Source: Gemmatimonadota bacterium (GTDB taxonomy: Bacteria; Gemmatimonadota; Gemmatimonadetes; Gemmatimonadales; GWC2-71-9). From it: DNA of 64,000 nucleotides. Location of the stretch: the NCBI GenBank assembly GCA_016713785.1, contig JADJOM010000003.1:821001-885000 (forward strand), written 5' to 3'. Below, piece by piece: positions 19,222-28,172 of the stretch; within the stretch, counting starts at the first letter, position 1; each line of letters starts with the position of its first letter. Below the pieces are notes generated by a model, which saw only the letters and a program-made list of their open reading frames with translations, had not been told where the DNA came from and did no database searches. The position numbers and the translations under genes are program-made.

Positions 19222-19602
19222 TTATTCCTCCAGGGGCTCCCGCCGTGGGGGGGGGACCTTGCCATCGAGGATGTCCACGATCTCCTCGACCGCCTCCCGC
19301 AGCTCGCGCAGGGTCTCGCGCTCGGTGGCGGCCCGGGCCGCGCCGCGCAGCTCGCCGGTCCGCCGGTAGTGCTCGATCCGCTGCCGGGCGCCCTCGATGG
19401 TGTACTTCTCGGTGTAGAGCAGGTGCTTGACGAGCATGATCAGCTCGACCTCGCGGCTCTTGTACACCCGGTTGCCGGAGCGGTTCTTGGCGGGATTGAG
19501 GAAGCGGAACTGGCTCTCCCAATACCGCAGCACGTGCGGCTTCAGGTCGGTGAGGGCACAGACCTCACCGATGCTGAAGAACTCCTGGACCGGACGCGCC
19601 AT
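19222..19602 (-). CDS. MerR-family transcriptional regulator
   Basis: 126 residues. The N-terminal winged helix-turn-helix reads FFSIGEVCALTDLKPHVLRYWESQF, then NRSGNRVYKSREVELIMLVKHLLY. A helical dimerisation segment follows, with no cysteine-rich effector site. This short form, YWE..F..L.P..N..G.R.Y, is common in gram-negative genomes beside housekeeping genes, and its target is unknown. ATG at 19,602 chosen; GTGs at 19,608 (GTGA overlap with gpsA) and 19,614 are alternatives. Confidence 0.88.
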   Translation of the reverse strand: MARPVQEFFSIGEVCALTDLKPHVLRYWESQFRFLNPAKNRSGNRVYKSREVELIMLVKHLLYTEKYTIEGARQRIEHYRRTGELRGAARAATERETLRELREAVEEIVDILDGKVPPPRREPLEE

Positions 19603-19604
19603 GG

Positions 19605-20603
19605 TCACCGCCACTGCTCCGACTTGAGGGTTCGTTCCATCAGGTCCGCCACCGCCTGCCGGGGCGGCTTGTCGTCGAACAGGATCGCCGCCACCTGGCC
19701 ACAGATCGGCAACTCCACGCCGTGCCGGGCCCCGAGCGCGAGGGCCCCGCGGGCCGTCGTCGCTCCCTCCGCGACGCTGCGGTGGGTCGCGGAGTACCCC
19801 GCCAGGCTCTGGCCCTCCGCCAGCGCGATCCCGAGCGCCCGGTTCCGGCTGAGCGAGCCGGTCGTGGTCAGGATGAGGTCACCCATGCCCGCCAGCCCGG
19901 CGAAGGTGAGCGGGTCCGCGCCCATCGCCACCCCGAGCCGGGTGATCTCCGCCAGGCCGCGGGTGATCAGGGCCGCCCGCGGGTTGTTGCCGAGCCCGAG
20001 GCCCTCCAGGATGCCGGCGGCGATCGCGATCACGTTCTTGAGCGCGCCGGCCAGCTCCACCCCCACGACGTCGTCATGCGAATACACCCGGAAGCGGGGC
20101 GTGGCGAACAGCTCCTGGGTGATCCGTGCCGCCTCCGGCTCATGCGCCGCCGCCACGACGGCCGTCGGCTGGCCCTGGAACACCTCCAGCGCGAAGCTCG
20201 GCCCGGACAGCGCCGCCACGGGGTGCCCCGGCAGGGCGGCGACCACCACTTCGGACATGAGGGCCAGCGTTCCCGGTTCGATACCCTTGGTGGCCGTTGT
20301 CACGATCGCCCCCGTCTCGAGGCCCGCACGGCACCGCTCCAGCACCATGCGCAGCACATGACTCGGAGCCACCGCCACCACCACCGCCGCGCCCCGCACT
20401 GCCTCCGCCGCGTCGGGCAGGGCCCGGAGCTCCGGTGCCAGCGCACACCCCGGCAGGAACACCGGATTCTCGTGCCGCAGGTTCACCGCCTCGACCACCT
20501 CGGCCTCATGAGCCCACAGCCGGACCTCGTGCCCCTTCCGCGCCAGGAGGTCGGCGAGGGTGGTTCCCCAGCTGCCCGCGCCCAGGACCGCGACGCACGT
20601 CAT
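19605..20603 (-). CDS. gpsA: Glycerol-3-phosphate dehydrogenase [NAD(P)+]
   Basis: Makes sn-glycerol-3-phosphate for phospholipids. 332 residues. NAD-binding VAVLGAGSWGTTLADLLARKG at the N-terminus, TATKGIEPGT, LSGPSFALEV, the catalytic lysine in ELAGALKNVIAIAAG, and the substrate region AGMGDLILTTTGSLSRNR. ATG at 20,603 overlaps the plsY stop (ATGA). Its product is the substrate of PlsY, so the pair forms one pathway step. Confidence 0.97.
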   Translation of the reverse strand: MTCVAVLGAGSWGTTLADLLARKGHEVRLWAHEAEVVEAVNLRHENPVFLPGCALAPELRALPDAAEAVRGAAVVVAVAPSHVLRMVLERCRAGLETGAIVTTATKGIEPGTLALMSEVVVAALPGHPVAALSGPSFALEVFQGQPTAVVAAAHEPEAARITQELFATPRFRVYSHDDVVGVELAGALKNVIAIAAGILEGLGLGNNPRAALITRGLAEITRLGVAMGADPLTFAGLAGMGDLILTTTGSLSRNRALGIALAEGQSLAGYSATHRSVAEGATTARGALALGARHGVELPICGQVAAILFDDKPPRQAVADLMERTLKSEQWR

Positions 20604-21232
20604 GCGGCGGGGGTCGTCGGCCGGGGTCCGGCCCGCCTGCCGAACCGGTTCTCGGTGCCAGCGAGCAGCCGCTGGATGTTCGCGCGGTGCTTCCAGATGA
20701 TGAACGCCGCCACCAGCGCATCGAGTCCCAGGCCCGGGAGCGTGCGCCGCGCCGGGTAGAGCAGCGCATCGGCGAGCGGAAACACCGCGGCGCTGGCGAT
20801 CGATCCGACGGAGACGTAGCCGGTCATCCAGACCAGCACCCCCCACACCGTGGCGGCGATCCCGACGGCCGCCGGTGCCAGGGCCAGCAGCATCCCGGCC
20901 GCCGTGGCCACCCCCTTTCCGCCCTTGAAGGCGACGAACGGCGAGAGGGTATGCCCCACCATCGCGGCGATGCCGCAGAGTGTGGGAAACTCCGGGAGCG
21001 CGGTCGCCCGCGGTCCGAAGAGGATCACCGGCAGCGCGCCCTTGGCGACGTCGATCAGTCCCACCGGCACCGCGAACTTCCAGCCCATGACCCGATACAG
21101 GTTGGTGGCGCCGAGGTTCCGGCTGCCGTGCTCCCGCAAGTCGATCCCCCGGAACCAGCGGCCAGCCAGGTAGCTCGTCGGGAGGGCGCCCAGCAGGTAC
21201 GACGCTCCCAGCCAGAGCAGCGCTGCGGTCAT
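20600..21232 (-). CDS. plsY: Acyl-phosphate:glycerol-3-phosphate acyltransferase
   Basis: Integral membrane enzyme making lysophosphatidic acid. 210 residues with five or so hydrophobic helices. Motif 1 is GALPTSYLAGR, motif 2 contains HGSRNLGATN, and motif 3 is AFKGGKGVATAAG. An Arg/Pro-rich tail (GRRAGPRPTTPAA) ends the protein. Four-base overlap with gpsA. Confidence 0.96.
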   Translation of the reverse strand: MTAALLWLGASYLLGALPTSYLAGRWFRGIDLREHGSRNLGATNLYRVMGWKFAVPVGLIDVAKGALPVILFGPRATALPEFPTLCGIAAMVGHTLSPFVAFKGGKGVATAAGMLLALAPAAVGIAATVWGVLVWMTGYVSVGSIASAAVFPLADALLYPARRTLPGLGLDALVAAFIIWKHRANIQRLLAGTENRFGRRAGPRPTTPAA

Positions 21233-21268
21233 GACGCCCTTTCTGTGGTCGGTCGGGCCGGTCGGCTC

Positions 21269-22630
21269 CTAGCCGCCGCGGACCCGGCGTCCGTCGTCCT
21301 TGCGATCGTGCTTGCTGGCGCCGCGCCCGGTGTACCGGATCCGGAGGGGTGCGCCCAGGAAGCCGAACGCCGCCCGGAAGCCGTTGTGCACGAACCGCTG
21401 ATACGACTCCGGCACGTCGTCGGGCCGGTTGCACACGATCACGAAGGTCGGCGGCCGCTCGGCGATCTGCGACACGTAGAGCAGCTTCACTTCCTCGCCC
21501 GGGGCCTGCGGGGGCGCGTTCCGCTGCAGCAGTTCCTGCAACGCCCGGTTGAGCTCCGAGGTGGCAATCCGCCGGTCGCGCTCGGCGGCCACTTCGAGGA
21601 TCAGGTCCGGCAACCGGCTCACCCGCTGCCCGGAGCGGGCCGAGATATACAGGAACGGGACGTAGCGGAGGAACGGGGCCTTCTCCTCCAACTGGTCCTG
21701 GCCCCGCTTGGCCGTGTTAGGGTCCTTCTCCGGGATCAGGTCCCACTTGTTGACGGCGACGATGAGTCCCTTCCCCTCATCCCAGGCCTCGGTGGCAATC
21801 CGGAGATCCTGGGCGTGCAGCCCGAGATCCGCATCGACCACGAGTACGCAGACGTCCGCCCGCTCGATGGCGCGGTGGGTGCGGAGGGTGGAGTAGAACT
21901 CGATGTCATCTTCTACTTTAGCTCTGCGCCGTAAGCCCGCTGTATCTATGAAGTTGAGCGTCTTCTCGTGATACCGCAAGGGGGTGTCGATCGCATCCCG
22001 GGTCGTGCCCGGCTGGGCGGAGACCACCAGCCGGGGTTCCCCGAGGAGCTTGTTGATGAGCGACGACTTGCCGGCGTTGGGGCGGCCGACGACCGCCACG
22101 TTGATGGCACCCTCCTCCTCCCCTGCCCCCTTGGGCGGCAGCGCCCCCACGATGGCGTCGAGGAGGTCGCCGCTCGCTTTCCCGACCGCGGCGGAGAGGC
22201 CCACCGGCTCACCCAGGCCCAGCTCGTAGAAACCGAACTGCGCCGTGGTATTCGGGAGGTCGTCGAGCTTGTTGACGGCCAGGAGCACCGGCCGCCCGGC
22301 GCGGCGCAGCTGGGAGGCGATCTCCCGGTCCACCGGGTTGAGCCCCTCCTTGCCATCGACCACCATGAGGATCAGGTCGGCCTCGGTCACGGCGAGCTCC
22401 ACCTGCTCCCGCACCGCGATGTCCATCGAGTCGGACGAGCCCGGCATCAGCCCGCCGGTATCGACCAGCCAGAAGTGGCGTCCCGCCCACTCGCCATCGC
22501 CGAAGTGACGGTCGCGGGTGGTGCCCGCGTGCTCGGAGACGATGGCGTCGCGCCCGCCGAGCAGCCGGTTGAACAGGGTGGACTTGCCGACATTCGGCCG
22601 TCCGACGATGGCTACGGTGGGTTTGCTCAC
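21269..22630 (-). CDS. der: Ribosome biogenesis GTPase Der (EngA)
   Basis: Double-GTPase needed for 50S assembly. 453 residues. G-domain 1: VGRPNVGKSTLFN, DTGGL, NKLDD. G-domain 2: VGRPNAGKSSLIN, TTRDAIDTPL, DTAGLRRR, NKWDLI. A C-terminal KH-like domain follows, ending in a basic tail. GTG start in a GTGA overlap with the radical-SAM/PDZ gene upstream, a neighbour seen beside der in other bacteria. Confidence 0.97.
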   Translation of the reverse strand: MSKPTVAIVGRPNVGKSTLFNRLLGGRDAIVSEHAGTTRDRHFGDGEWAGRHFWLVDTGGLMPGSSDSMDIAVREQVELAVTEADLILMVVDGKEGLNPVDREIASQLRRAGRPVLLAVNKLDDLPNTTAQFGFYELGLGEPVGLSAAVGKASGDLLDAIVGALPPKGAGEEEGAINVAVVGRPNAGKSSLINKLLGEPRLVVSAQPGTTRDAIDTPLRYHEKTLNFIDTAGLRRRAKVEDDIEFYSTLRTHRAIERADVCVLVVDADLGLHAQDLRIATEAWDEGKGLIVAVNKWDLIPEKDPNTAKRGQDQLEEKAPFLRYVPFLYISARSGQRVSRLPDLILEVAAERDRRIATSELNRALQELLQRNAPPQAPGEEVKLLYVSQIAERPPTFVIVCNRPDDVPESYQRFVHNGFRAAFGFLGAPLRIRYTGRGASKHDRKDDGRRVRGG

Positions 22631-23904
22631 GGGCCTGGGGGGGTATCGAGTGCGTCGGTGAAACAGTAGGAGGCCCGGACTTCCACCGGCACGGCGGCAG
22701 CCAGATCGGCCAGCGCGAGGTCGTCCACGAACAGGTGGTCGTCGTTCAGTGCCTCGCCCGGGATCAGGGCGAGGTCGAGGTCGGGCCGTGCGGCGAGGGC
22801 TTCCCGGAAGGCGCGTCCGGGCAGCAGCCCCGCGCAGGTGACCGTCTCGCCGAACAGGCTGTTGGCCAGCGGCAGGAGCTCGAAGCGCGCCCCGGTCAGC
22901 GCCGCGAGCGGGGCGAGCACCTGGGGCATCAGCGGCGCCATGGAGGCGCCGGTGCAGACGCCGATCCGGCGCCCGCGCCAATCGGCCAGGTCGCCCCGCG
23001 CGTCGTGGATGCGCTGCTGGAGGAACCGCACCGAGCCCACCCCGTTCTCGACCTGCTCGAAGTCGTCGTACCACTCCGCCGGGGGGAGCGGGAGGTCGGC
23101 GCGCAGGTAGAGCTCGTCAGCCCCGAGGGCCCAGCTGATCCCCCGTTCGGTGCGTGCCCGTCGGGCCGCGGCCTCCAGGAGGCCGAGCGCCGCCCGGCAT
23201 TCATCCCGGGTGGGCTCCCGGACCAGGTGGTGCTTGCTGAAGGTGGTCAATCCCACCGGGACCACCGAGACACTGAGGACGCACCCGCCGAAGGCCCACA
23301 GGTCGGCCAGGGTGCGCTCCAGCACCGGGCCGTCATTCACCCCGGGGGACATCACGACCTGGGTGTGGAACTGGAGCCCATGGCGGGCGAAGCCCCGCAG
23401 CTGCTCCACGATGTCCGGCGCCAGCGGGTTGCGGAGCAGCCAGCGCCGGACCACCGGGTCGGTGGCGTGCACCGAGACGTACAGCGGCGAGAGCCGGTAT
23501 TCGATGATGCGCTCGACGTCCCGCGGCTTGAGGTTGGTGAGGGTGGCGAAATTCCCGTACTTGAAGGACAGCCGGTAGTCGTCGTCCCGGATGTAGAGGT
23601 TTTCGCGCAGCCCCTCGGGCAGTCCGTCCACGAAGCAGAAGTCGCAGCGATTGGCGCAGCGCCGGATCCGGGGCGGCTCGACTCCGACGCCCATCGGGAG
23701 CCCCTCGGGGCGCTCCACGTCGTACTCGATCTCCTCGCCGTCGGGCAGGCGGGCGTGCAGCAGGAAGGCCTCATCCGCCGTGAGGAACTCCCAGTCGAGG
23801 AAGTCCTCCAGCTCACGGCCATTGACCGTGAGGAGCTCGGTGCCGGCCTGCAGCCCGAGTTCGGCTCCCAGGGAGTCCGGTGCGACGCGAGTGACCTTGA
23901 GCAT
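22627..23904 (-). CDS. DUF512-family radical-SAM-like Fe-S protein with PDZ domain
   Basis: 425 residues. A PDZ-like segment (VAPDSLGAELGLQAGTELLTVNGREL) spans about residues 5-35. The cluster motif RRCANRCDFCFVD (C-x3-C-x2-C) near residue 85 matches a radical-SAM type 4Fe-4S site. DUF512 forms the C-terminal half, with PFANSLFGE-like text (LPLANSLFGETVTCAGLL). Its reaction is unknown; a role linked to der and ribosomes has been guessed only from neighbourhood. ATG start. Confidence 0.9.
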   Translation of the reverse strand: MLKVTRVAPDSLGAELGLQAGTELLTVNGRELEDFLDWEFLTADEAFLLHARLPDGEEIEYDVERPEGLPMGVGVEPPRIRRCANRCDFCFVDGLPEGLRENLYIRDDDYRLSFKYGNFATLTNLKPRDVERIIEYRLSPLYVSVHATDPVVRRWLLRNPLAPDIVEQLRGFARHGLQFHTQVVMSPGVNDGPVLERTLADLWAFGGCVLSVSVVPVGLTTFSKHHLVREPTRDECRAALGLLEAAARRARTERGISWALGADELYLRADLPLPPAEWYDDFEQVENGVGSVRFLQQRIHDARGDLADWRGRRIGVCTGASMAPLMPQVLAPLAALTGARFELLPLANSLFGETVTCAGLLPGRAFREALAARPDLDLALIPGEALNDDHLFVDDLALADLAAAVPVEVRASYCFTDALDTPPGP

Positions 23905-23948
23905 GGCGGGGGGGAAGATAGGCTGCCGCCCGAGGCGGGGGAACGGCG

Positions 23949-23983
23949 CGGGGCAGGATCGGCTCCTGGCCGACCCTGCCCCG
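23949..23983 (-). terminator. Hairpin downstream of the pilin gene
   Basis: CGGGGCAGG pairs with CCTGCCCCG, and inside a two-base internal loop CGG pairs with CCG. It lies 20 bases after the pilin stop. No strong U-tract follows on the - strand, so efficiency is uncertain. Confidence 0.5.
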
Positions 23984-24003
23984 AAGTACGGTGCGCCCGA
24001 CCG

Positions 24004-24429
24004 CTACCAGCAGGCGGGGGCGCCCTCCTGGGTGACGGCGGCGTTCGGCGCGTTCCCCGCGGCTCCCACGTACACCCCGCAGTTGAGGAGCCCCGCCACG
24101 AGCACCGGATTGGACATGACGGCCTTGTAGCCGGTGTTCGAGACATAGGTCAGTGCCAGCACGTTCCCGGTGGAGGGCAGGAAGGTGATCTTCCCGGCAC
24201 CGCCCAGCGCGTTCACCTGGGCACCCGCGGTGGCGCTTCCGGCGTAGTCGCTGTTGTCGAAATAGAACGCCTCCTGCGCCGTCACCAGGTTGCGCAGGTC
24301 GGTCTTCATGCTGGTCAGGATCGCCTTCTCCTTTGAGTTGGCGAACTTGGGAATGGCGATGGCGGCCAGAATGCCGATGATCACCACCACGATCAGCAGT
24401 TCGATGAGGGTGAAGCCCTTGTTTGACAT
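24004..24429 (-). CDS. pilA: Type IV major pilin-like protein
   Basis: 141 residues. The class III signal is MSNKG followed by FTLIELLIVVVIIGILAAIA, so prepilin peptidase should cut after Gly5; Glu5 of the mature protein is present. After the hydrophobic alpha-1 helix comes PKFANSKEKAILTSMKTDL and a small globular head with two cysteines near the C-terminus (LLNCGVY and APACW), likely a disulfide loop. It is monocistronic: a sigma-54-type promoter lies about 50 bases upstream and a hairpin downstream. GGAG precedes the ATG. A minor pilin or pseudopilin role is not excluded. Confidence 0.9.
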   Translation of the reverse strand: MSNKGFTLIELLIVVVIIGILAAIAIPKFANSKEKAILTSMKTDLRNLVTAQEAFYFDNSDYAGSATAGAQVNALGGAGKITFLPSTGNVLALTYVSNTGYKAVMSNPVLVAGLLNCGVYVGAAGNAPNAAVTQEGAPACW

Positions 24430-24490
24430 GGCCACTCCAGTCGGTCGGCGGCTGGGCCAAGGGGGCCCGGCGGATGCCGTCCAACTGAAT

Positions 24491-24506
24491 GGCAACCGGT
24501 ATGCCA
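24491..24506 (-). promoter_or_regulatory. Sigma-54 (-24/-12) promoter for the pilin gene
   Basis: Read on the - strand the element is TGGCAT, then ACCGG, then TTGCC. The GG and GC doublets have the exact spacing of the -24/-12 consensus (TGGCAC-N5-TTGC). Predicted start of transcription is near 24,480, giving a 5' leader of about 50 bases before the pilin ATG. Pilin genes in several phyla use sigma-54, and rpoN is encoded at 6,448. Confidence 0.72.
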
Positions 24507-24611
24507 CTTCCATCGACAATCGCCAAGTCGCTGTGACACAAGGCGTTACGGCACTGGCTCGAGGGCGGCCCGTCCCCGGGAGCCGTGGGAAGGTCGGCGT
24601 CCTGCGAGAAC

Positions 24612-24642
24612 GAAACGCCGACCCGGCACGGGTCGGCGTTTC
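24612..24642 (-). terminator. Terminator downstream of the cytochrome c gene
   Basis: A perfect 13-bp stem (GAAACGCCGACCC with GGGTCGGCGTTTC) and five-base loop, 30 bases past the cytochrome stop. On the - strand the stem ends in TTTC followed by GTTCTC, a weak U-rich run. Confidence 0.75.
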
Positions 24643-24672
24643 AGGTGGGCCCGCCGGCGACGCGGGGCCGGA

Positions 24673-25050
24673 CTACTTGTGGCTGAGCGAGTACACGTAG
24701 GCCGCGACGGCCTTGACGTCGTCCTCGCTGATGGTGGAGCCGCCCTTGGCGGGCATCGGGACGCCGCTCTTGGACTGCTCCTTGGTGACGCCGACCGTGA
24801 TCTGCTTGATGATCTCCTCGTAGGTGCCCTTGCTGTGCAGCCACACGGCATCGGTCAGGTTCGGGCCGACCAGGCCCTTGGCATCCTGGCCGTGGCAGGC
24901 GTAGCAGAGGCCCTGCTTGTGGTAGATCTCGTTGCCCTTGGCGACCATCTCCTTGGTCGCGCCCTGCGGGATCGCCTGGGCGGCGGCGGGCACCGAGCCC
25001 ACCAGGTTGAGCACACCGAGGGCGATCGCCGCACGGAGGATCTTCTTCAT
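24673..25050 (-). CDS. Class I cytochrome c, periplasmic
   Basis: 125 residues with a cleavable signal peptide (LGVLNLVGSVPAAAQA). The haem site is CYACH at residues 49-53, and Met99 in GVPMPAKGG is the likely sixth ligand. NLTDAVWLHSKGTYEEII resembles cbb3-oxidase CcoP-type and related small cytochromes. It carries electrons in the periplasm; the partner is not in the window. GGAG upstream of the ATG; flanked by its own terminator, so probably monocistronic. Confidence 0.92.
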   Translation of the reverse strand: MKKILRAAIALGVLNLVGSVPAAAQAIPQGATKEMVAKGNEIYHKQGLCYACHGQDAKGLVGPNLTDAVWLHSKGTYEEIIKQITVGVTKEQSKSGVPMPAKGGSTISEDDVKAVAAYVYSLSHK

Positions 25051-25158
25051 GCCGTTCTCCAGAGTGTAGGGTCCTGACGCCAGTGACCGGCCACGCCTGC
25101 GCCAGCCAGACCGGGAGCCGGTTCAGGAGGGCTCCCGAGCCCCTTGAGCAAAAGACAG

Positions 25159-25182
25159 GCCCACCCGGAGAGCTGGGTGGGC
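25159..25182 (-). terminator. Terminator downstream of tRNA-Gly
   Basis: GCCCACCC pairs with GGGTGGGC around an eight-base loop. On the - strand it is followed by CTGTCTTTTGC, a short U-rich run, which suits intrinsic termination of the tRNA transcript. Confidence 0.7.
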
Positions 25183-25192
25183 GGTGAGCCAG

Positions 25193-25265
<73 letters not shown>

Positions 25266-25413
25266 AGTAGAGCCCGAAAGGTGTCCAATCCAGTCGGGCC
25301 TTGTCAATGGCGCGGCGCCAACCGTCCTGCGGCGTGGACACTCTGGCCTGGGAGTGTCCGGAATCGGAGACAATTCGGGTCGGGCCATTCGGCCCGCCCC
25401 GAGGTCCCGTGCC

Positions 25414-26853
25414 CTACTTGATCCGGTACCTCCAGGCGCGGGCGCCGGCGGCGGCGGCCTTCACGGAGACCGGGACGCTCTCCCCGACCTTGAGGGCTGG
25501 GAGACTGACTTCCTGGGTGCCCAGGACGGTGCCGTCCTTGGCCAGGGCCTCGAAGACGACCGTCATGGCCTTGGGCGGGAGCAGCTTGTTGTTCTCGTCC
25601 CGGGCCTCGCGCCCCACGGCCTTGGCGGTGAACGTGACCTCGCTGGCGTTGGCGGCAAAGCCCTCGTACTGGAGGTCCACCGGCAGGGCGTACTCGGCGA
25701 TGATGATCTCGGCGAGCTTGTCCTGCTGCTTCTCGAACTTGTAGCCCTGCGCGAGCAGCTGGTAGTTGTAGTCGCCCAGCGGGTCGATCTCCACCAGCTT
25801 CCCGGCCGCGGCGATCAGCCCCTGCCCGTTCTGGGTCGCCAGGTAGCAGTTGGCCTGCGCGAAGAGCGCGTCGCGATGATAGGGGCTCCGCTTGAGGAGG
25901 CGGGCGTAGGCCACCGCCGCATCCGCATAGTTCTTGTCGTTGTACTGCCGGGTCGCGAGCTCGAACAGCTCCGCGTCCGAGAGCCCCTCGTCGGCGCCGC
26001 CCGCGGCTCCGCCAGCGTCGGCGCTGGCGAGCAGTTCGCGCTCGATGACCTGGGCGCTGTCCGCCATCCCGGCGGCCCGGAACGCCTGCGCCAGCCCCTT
26101 CTTGCCGGCGTCATCGGTGGGCTCGTACCCGACGTAGCGGCGGAAGGCCGCGACGGCCTCGGGGGCGCGCTTGGCGTTGAGCAGGAGGACCGCGTGGTTG
26201 TAGGCGGCCCGGTTGCGCACCTTCACGTAGTTCGGGTCGCTCGGCGTAGTGGCGGCTGCCAGGCCGAAGTACGTGATGGCGCTGTCGGTTTGCTGCCGGT
26301 CGAGCATGAGGCCCGCCAGCCCGTTGAAGGCGTGCGGGGCCTGCCGGTCGATCTTGATGGCGGCCCGGAAGAAGTAGTCGGCCGAGTCGGGCTGCTTGGC
26401 CTCGGTGGCGCCCTGCGCGGCGAGGACCATCGCGGCCCAGGCCCGGGTCCGGTAGCCCTGGATGTCGGCCTTGCAGGTGGGCGCGAGCGCCTCGGCCCGG
26501 GTGAAGGCGGAGTCCGCCCCGCCGAGCTCGCCCTGCAGCAGGTAGGCACGGCCCAGCCAGTACCAGGCGCCGGGGTTTTTCCCCTGGTCCTTGGTGGTCA
26601 CCGCATCCGTGATGACCCCGACGGCCTCCTTGACCAGGCGGGCGCCGATGACCGGGTCGGAGACCCCGGCATAGGTGCTCAGCTTGGTCTTGGCGCTGCT
26701 GACCAGGAAGTGGCCTTCCTTGATCGGACACTGGGCGTCGGTGAACTTGCCGCCCAGCTGGCCGGCGACGCGGGTGGCGATGGCAGGCTGTTGTGCGCTG
26801 AGCGGCACCGCCGCGAACAGCACCAGCCCCAGACGGACGATCGTCCTCTTCAT
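25414..26853 (-). CDS. Secreted tetratricopeptide-repeat protein
   Basis: 479 residues with a signal peptide (LGLVLFAAVPLSAQQ). Several TPR pairs are visible: GAWYWLGRAYLLQGELGGADSAFTRAEAL, HAFNGLAGLMLDRQQTDSAITYFGLA, YNHAVLLLNAKRAPEAVAAFRRYV, and NYADAAVAYARLLKRSPYHRDALF. A C-terminal beta-rich domain of about 110 residues follows (EVTFTAKAVGREARDENNKL). Function is not recognisable; TPR proteins of this kind scaffold periplasmic or outer-membrane assemblies. ATG overlaps the larC stop (ATGA). Confidence 0.8.
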   Translation of the reverse strand: MKRTIVRLGLVLFAAVPLSAQQPAIATRVAGQLGGKFTDAQCPIKEGHFLVSSAKTKLSTYAGVSDPVIGARLVKEAVGVITDAVTTKDQGKNPGAWYWLGRAYLLQGELGGADSAFTRAEALAPTCKADIQGYRTRAWAAMVLAAQGATEAKQPDSADYFFRAAIKIDRQAPHAFNGLAGLMLDRQQTDSAITYFGLAAATTPSDPNYVKVRNRAAYNHAVLLLNAKRAPEAVAAFRRYVGYEPTDDAGKKGLAQAFRAAGMADSAQVIERELLASADAGGAAGGADEGLSDAELFELATRQYNDKNYADAAVAYARLLKRSPYHRDALFAQANCYLATQNGQGLIAAAGKLVEIDPLGDYNYQLLAQGYKFEKQQDKLAEIIIAEYALPVDLQYEGFAANASEVTFTAKAVGREARDENNKLLPPKAMTVVFEALAKDGTVLGTQEVSLPALKVGESVPVSVKAAAAGARAWRYRIK

Positions 26854-28142
26854 GCCCTTCCCCTCGGTGATGGTGTGACCAGCGCGCGCGCGGCGGTCTC
26901 GACCTCGCGCGCCACTTCCAGGGCCGGCCGCCCGAGTTCCCGGGCGGCGCGACGCACATCCTCGAACTCCGCCTTTACACGAGGCCCGGCCGGGGTCTCG
27001 AGGACCTTCACGGCCACCGGACCCGCGCCAGACAGGGGGACGGCGATCATCCGTCGGGGGAGCGTCACCCGTTCGGCGTGCGTCCGACGCAGTCCCGCGG
27101 TGGTACTGTGCAGAAAGAATGCCTCGGTGACCGCCGCGACGCGATCGGTGTCGCAGATCACCTCGATGCGGTAACCGGGCCGACCTTTCTTCATCAAAGT
27201 GCCCCAAACCTGGGCATCCAGGGCCCCCGCAGAGGCCAGCGCCTCCCGGAGGGGCTCGACGTACTCGGGGCTCAGATCGTCCACGTCCGCGGACAGTGTG
27301 ACCACGTCCGCGGACACTTCGGCGGCCTCGGCGATCGTAAGCCGGAGCGCGTTGGGATACTCCTCGGGATTGCGGCCGCCGGCTCCCCAGCCCGTGCCGG
27401 ACGCCTGCCACCGGCTCGGGATCGGCCCGGAGCCGAGGACGCGGAGCAGGACGGCGCCGGTCGGGGTGGTCGCCTCCCCGACCACCGGCCCGTTCGGGGC
27501 GATCGTGATGCCCTCGAGCAGGCGCGCCGTGACCGGCGCCGGAACGGGCATCACGCCGTGGGCGGCGCGGACCCAGCCGGCCCCGACTGCGACGGGCCGG
27601 TGGTACACCTCGGTGATGCCCAGCTGCTCGAAGCCCTCGATCCCGCCGACGATGTCAACCAACGCGTCAACGGCGCCGACCTCGTGGAGCGCGACCTCGC
27701 TGGCTGGCACGCCGTGCACCCGGCCTTCTTCCTCGCAGAGGAGCGTGAAGGCGCGGACCGCGCGGACGCGGACCCACTCGCTGAGCGGAGCCCGTTCCAC
27801 CACGGCCAGCAGGTCGGCCAGATGGCGGTGCTTGCCATGCCCGTGATGCGCGTGGTGGTGCGGGTCGCCGGTGCCCGCGTGGGCGTGGGGGGCGGCAGGC
27901 TCCCCATAGGCGGAACTGGGTTCCTCGCTGGCGCCGTCGGGGAGCCGGACGGTGACCTTGGTGCAGGCGATGCCGCACCGGAGCGTCCGGACGACCTCGA
28001 TGCCGACCTCGGGAAATCCGAGCCGGGCCGGCAGGCCGGCGAGCCACGCCGCCGGGGCTCCCGCGTCGAGGAGTGCACCCAGCAGCATGTCGCCGCTGAT
28101 GCCGGCGGCCGGGTCGAGGATGGCGCAGCGCGGGGCAGTCAT
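26850..28142 (-). CDS. larC: Nickel pincer cofactor biosynthesis protein LarC
   Basis: 430 residues. LarC inserts nickel, using CTP, into the pincer cofactor of lactate racemase and related LarA enzymes. Motifs: DPAAGISGDMLLGALLDAGA, LHEVGAVDALVDIVG, EATTPTGAVLLR and GRNPEEYPNALRL. A histidine-rich loop (residues about 86-106, with HHHAHHGHGKHRH) suits nickel binding. In Lactobacillus plantarum larC is split by a programmed frameshift; here it is one frame. larA, larB and larE are not in the window, so the client enzyme is unknown. Confidence 0.92.
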   Translation of the reverse strand: MTAPRCAILDPAAGISGDMLLGALLDAGAPAAWLAGLPARLGFPEVGIEVVRTLRCGIACTKVTVRLPDGASEEPSSAYGEPAAPHAHAGTGDPHHHAHHGHGKHRHLADLLAVVERAPLSEWVRVRAVRAFTLLCEEEGRVHGVPASEVALHEVGAVDALVDIVGGIEGFEQLGITEVYHRPVAVGAGWVRAAHGVMPVPAPVTARLLEGITIAPNGPVVGEATTPTGAVLLRVLGSGPIPSRWQASGTGWGAGGRNPEEYPNALRLTIAEAAEVSADVVTLSADVDDLSPEYVEPLREALASAGALDAQVWGTLMKKGRPGYRIEVICDTDRVAAVTEAFFLHSTTAGLRRTHAERVTLPRRMIAVPLSGAGPVAVKVLETPAGPRVKAEFEDVRRAARELGRPALEVAREVETAARALVTPSPRGRA

Positions 28143-28172
28143 GAGGGGTCCAATATCACCCGGACTTCGGGG

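Noticed and set aside
22735..24336. 533-codon open frame on the + strand across the DUF512 and pilin genes
   Set aside because: It spans two well supported - strand genes and their gap; composition is typical of a shadow frame in high-GC DNA.
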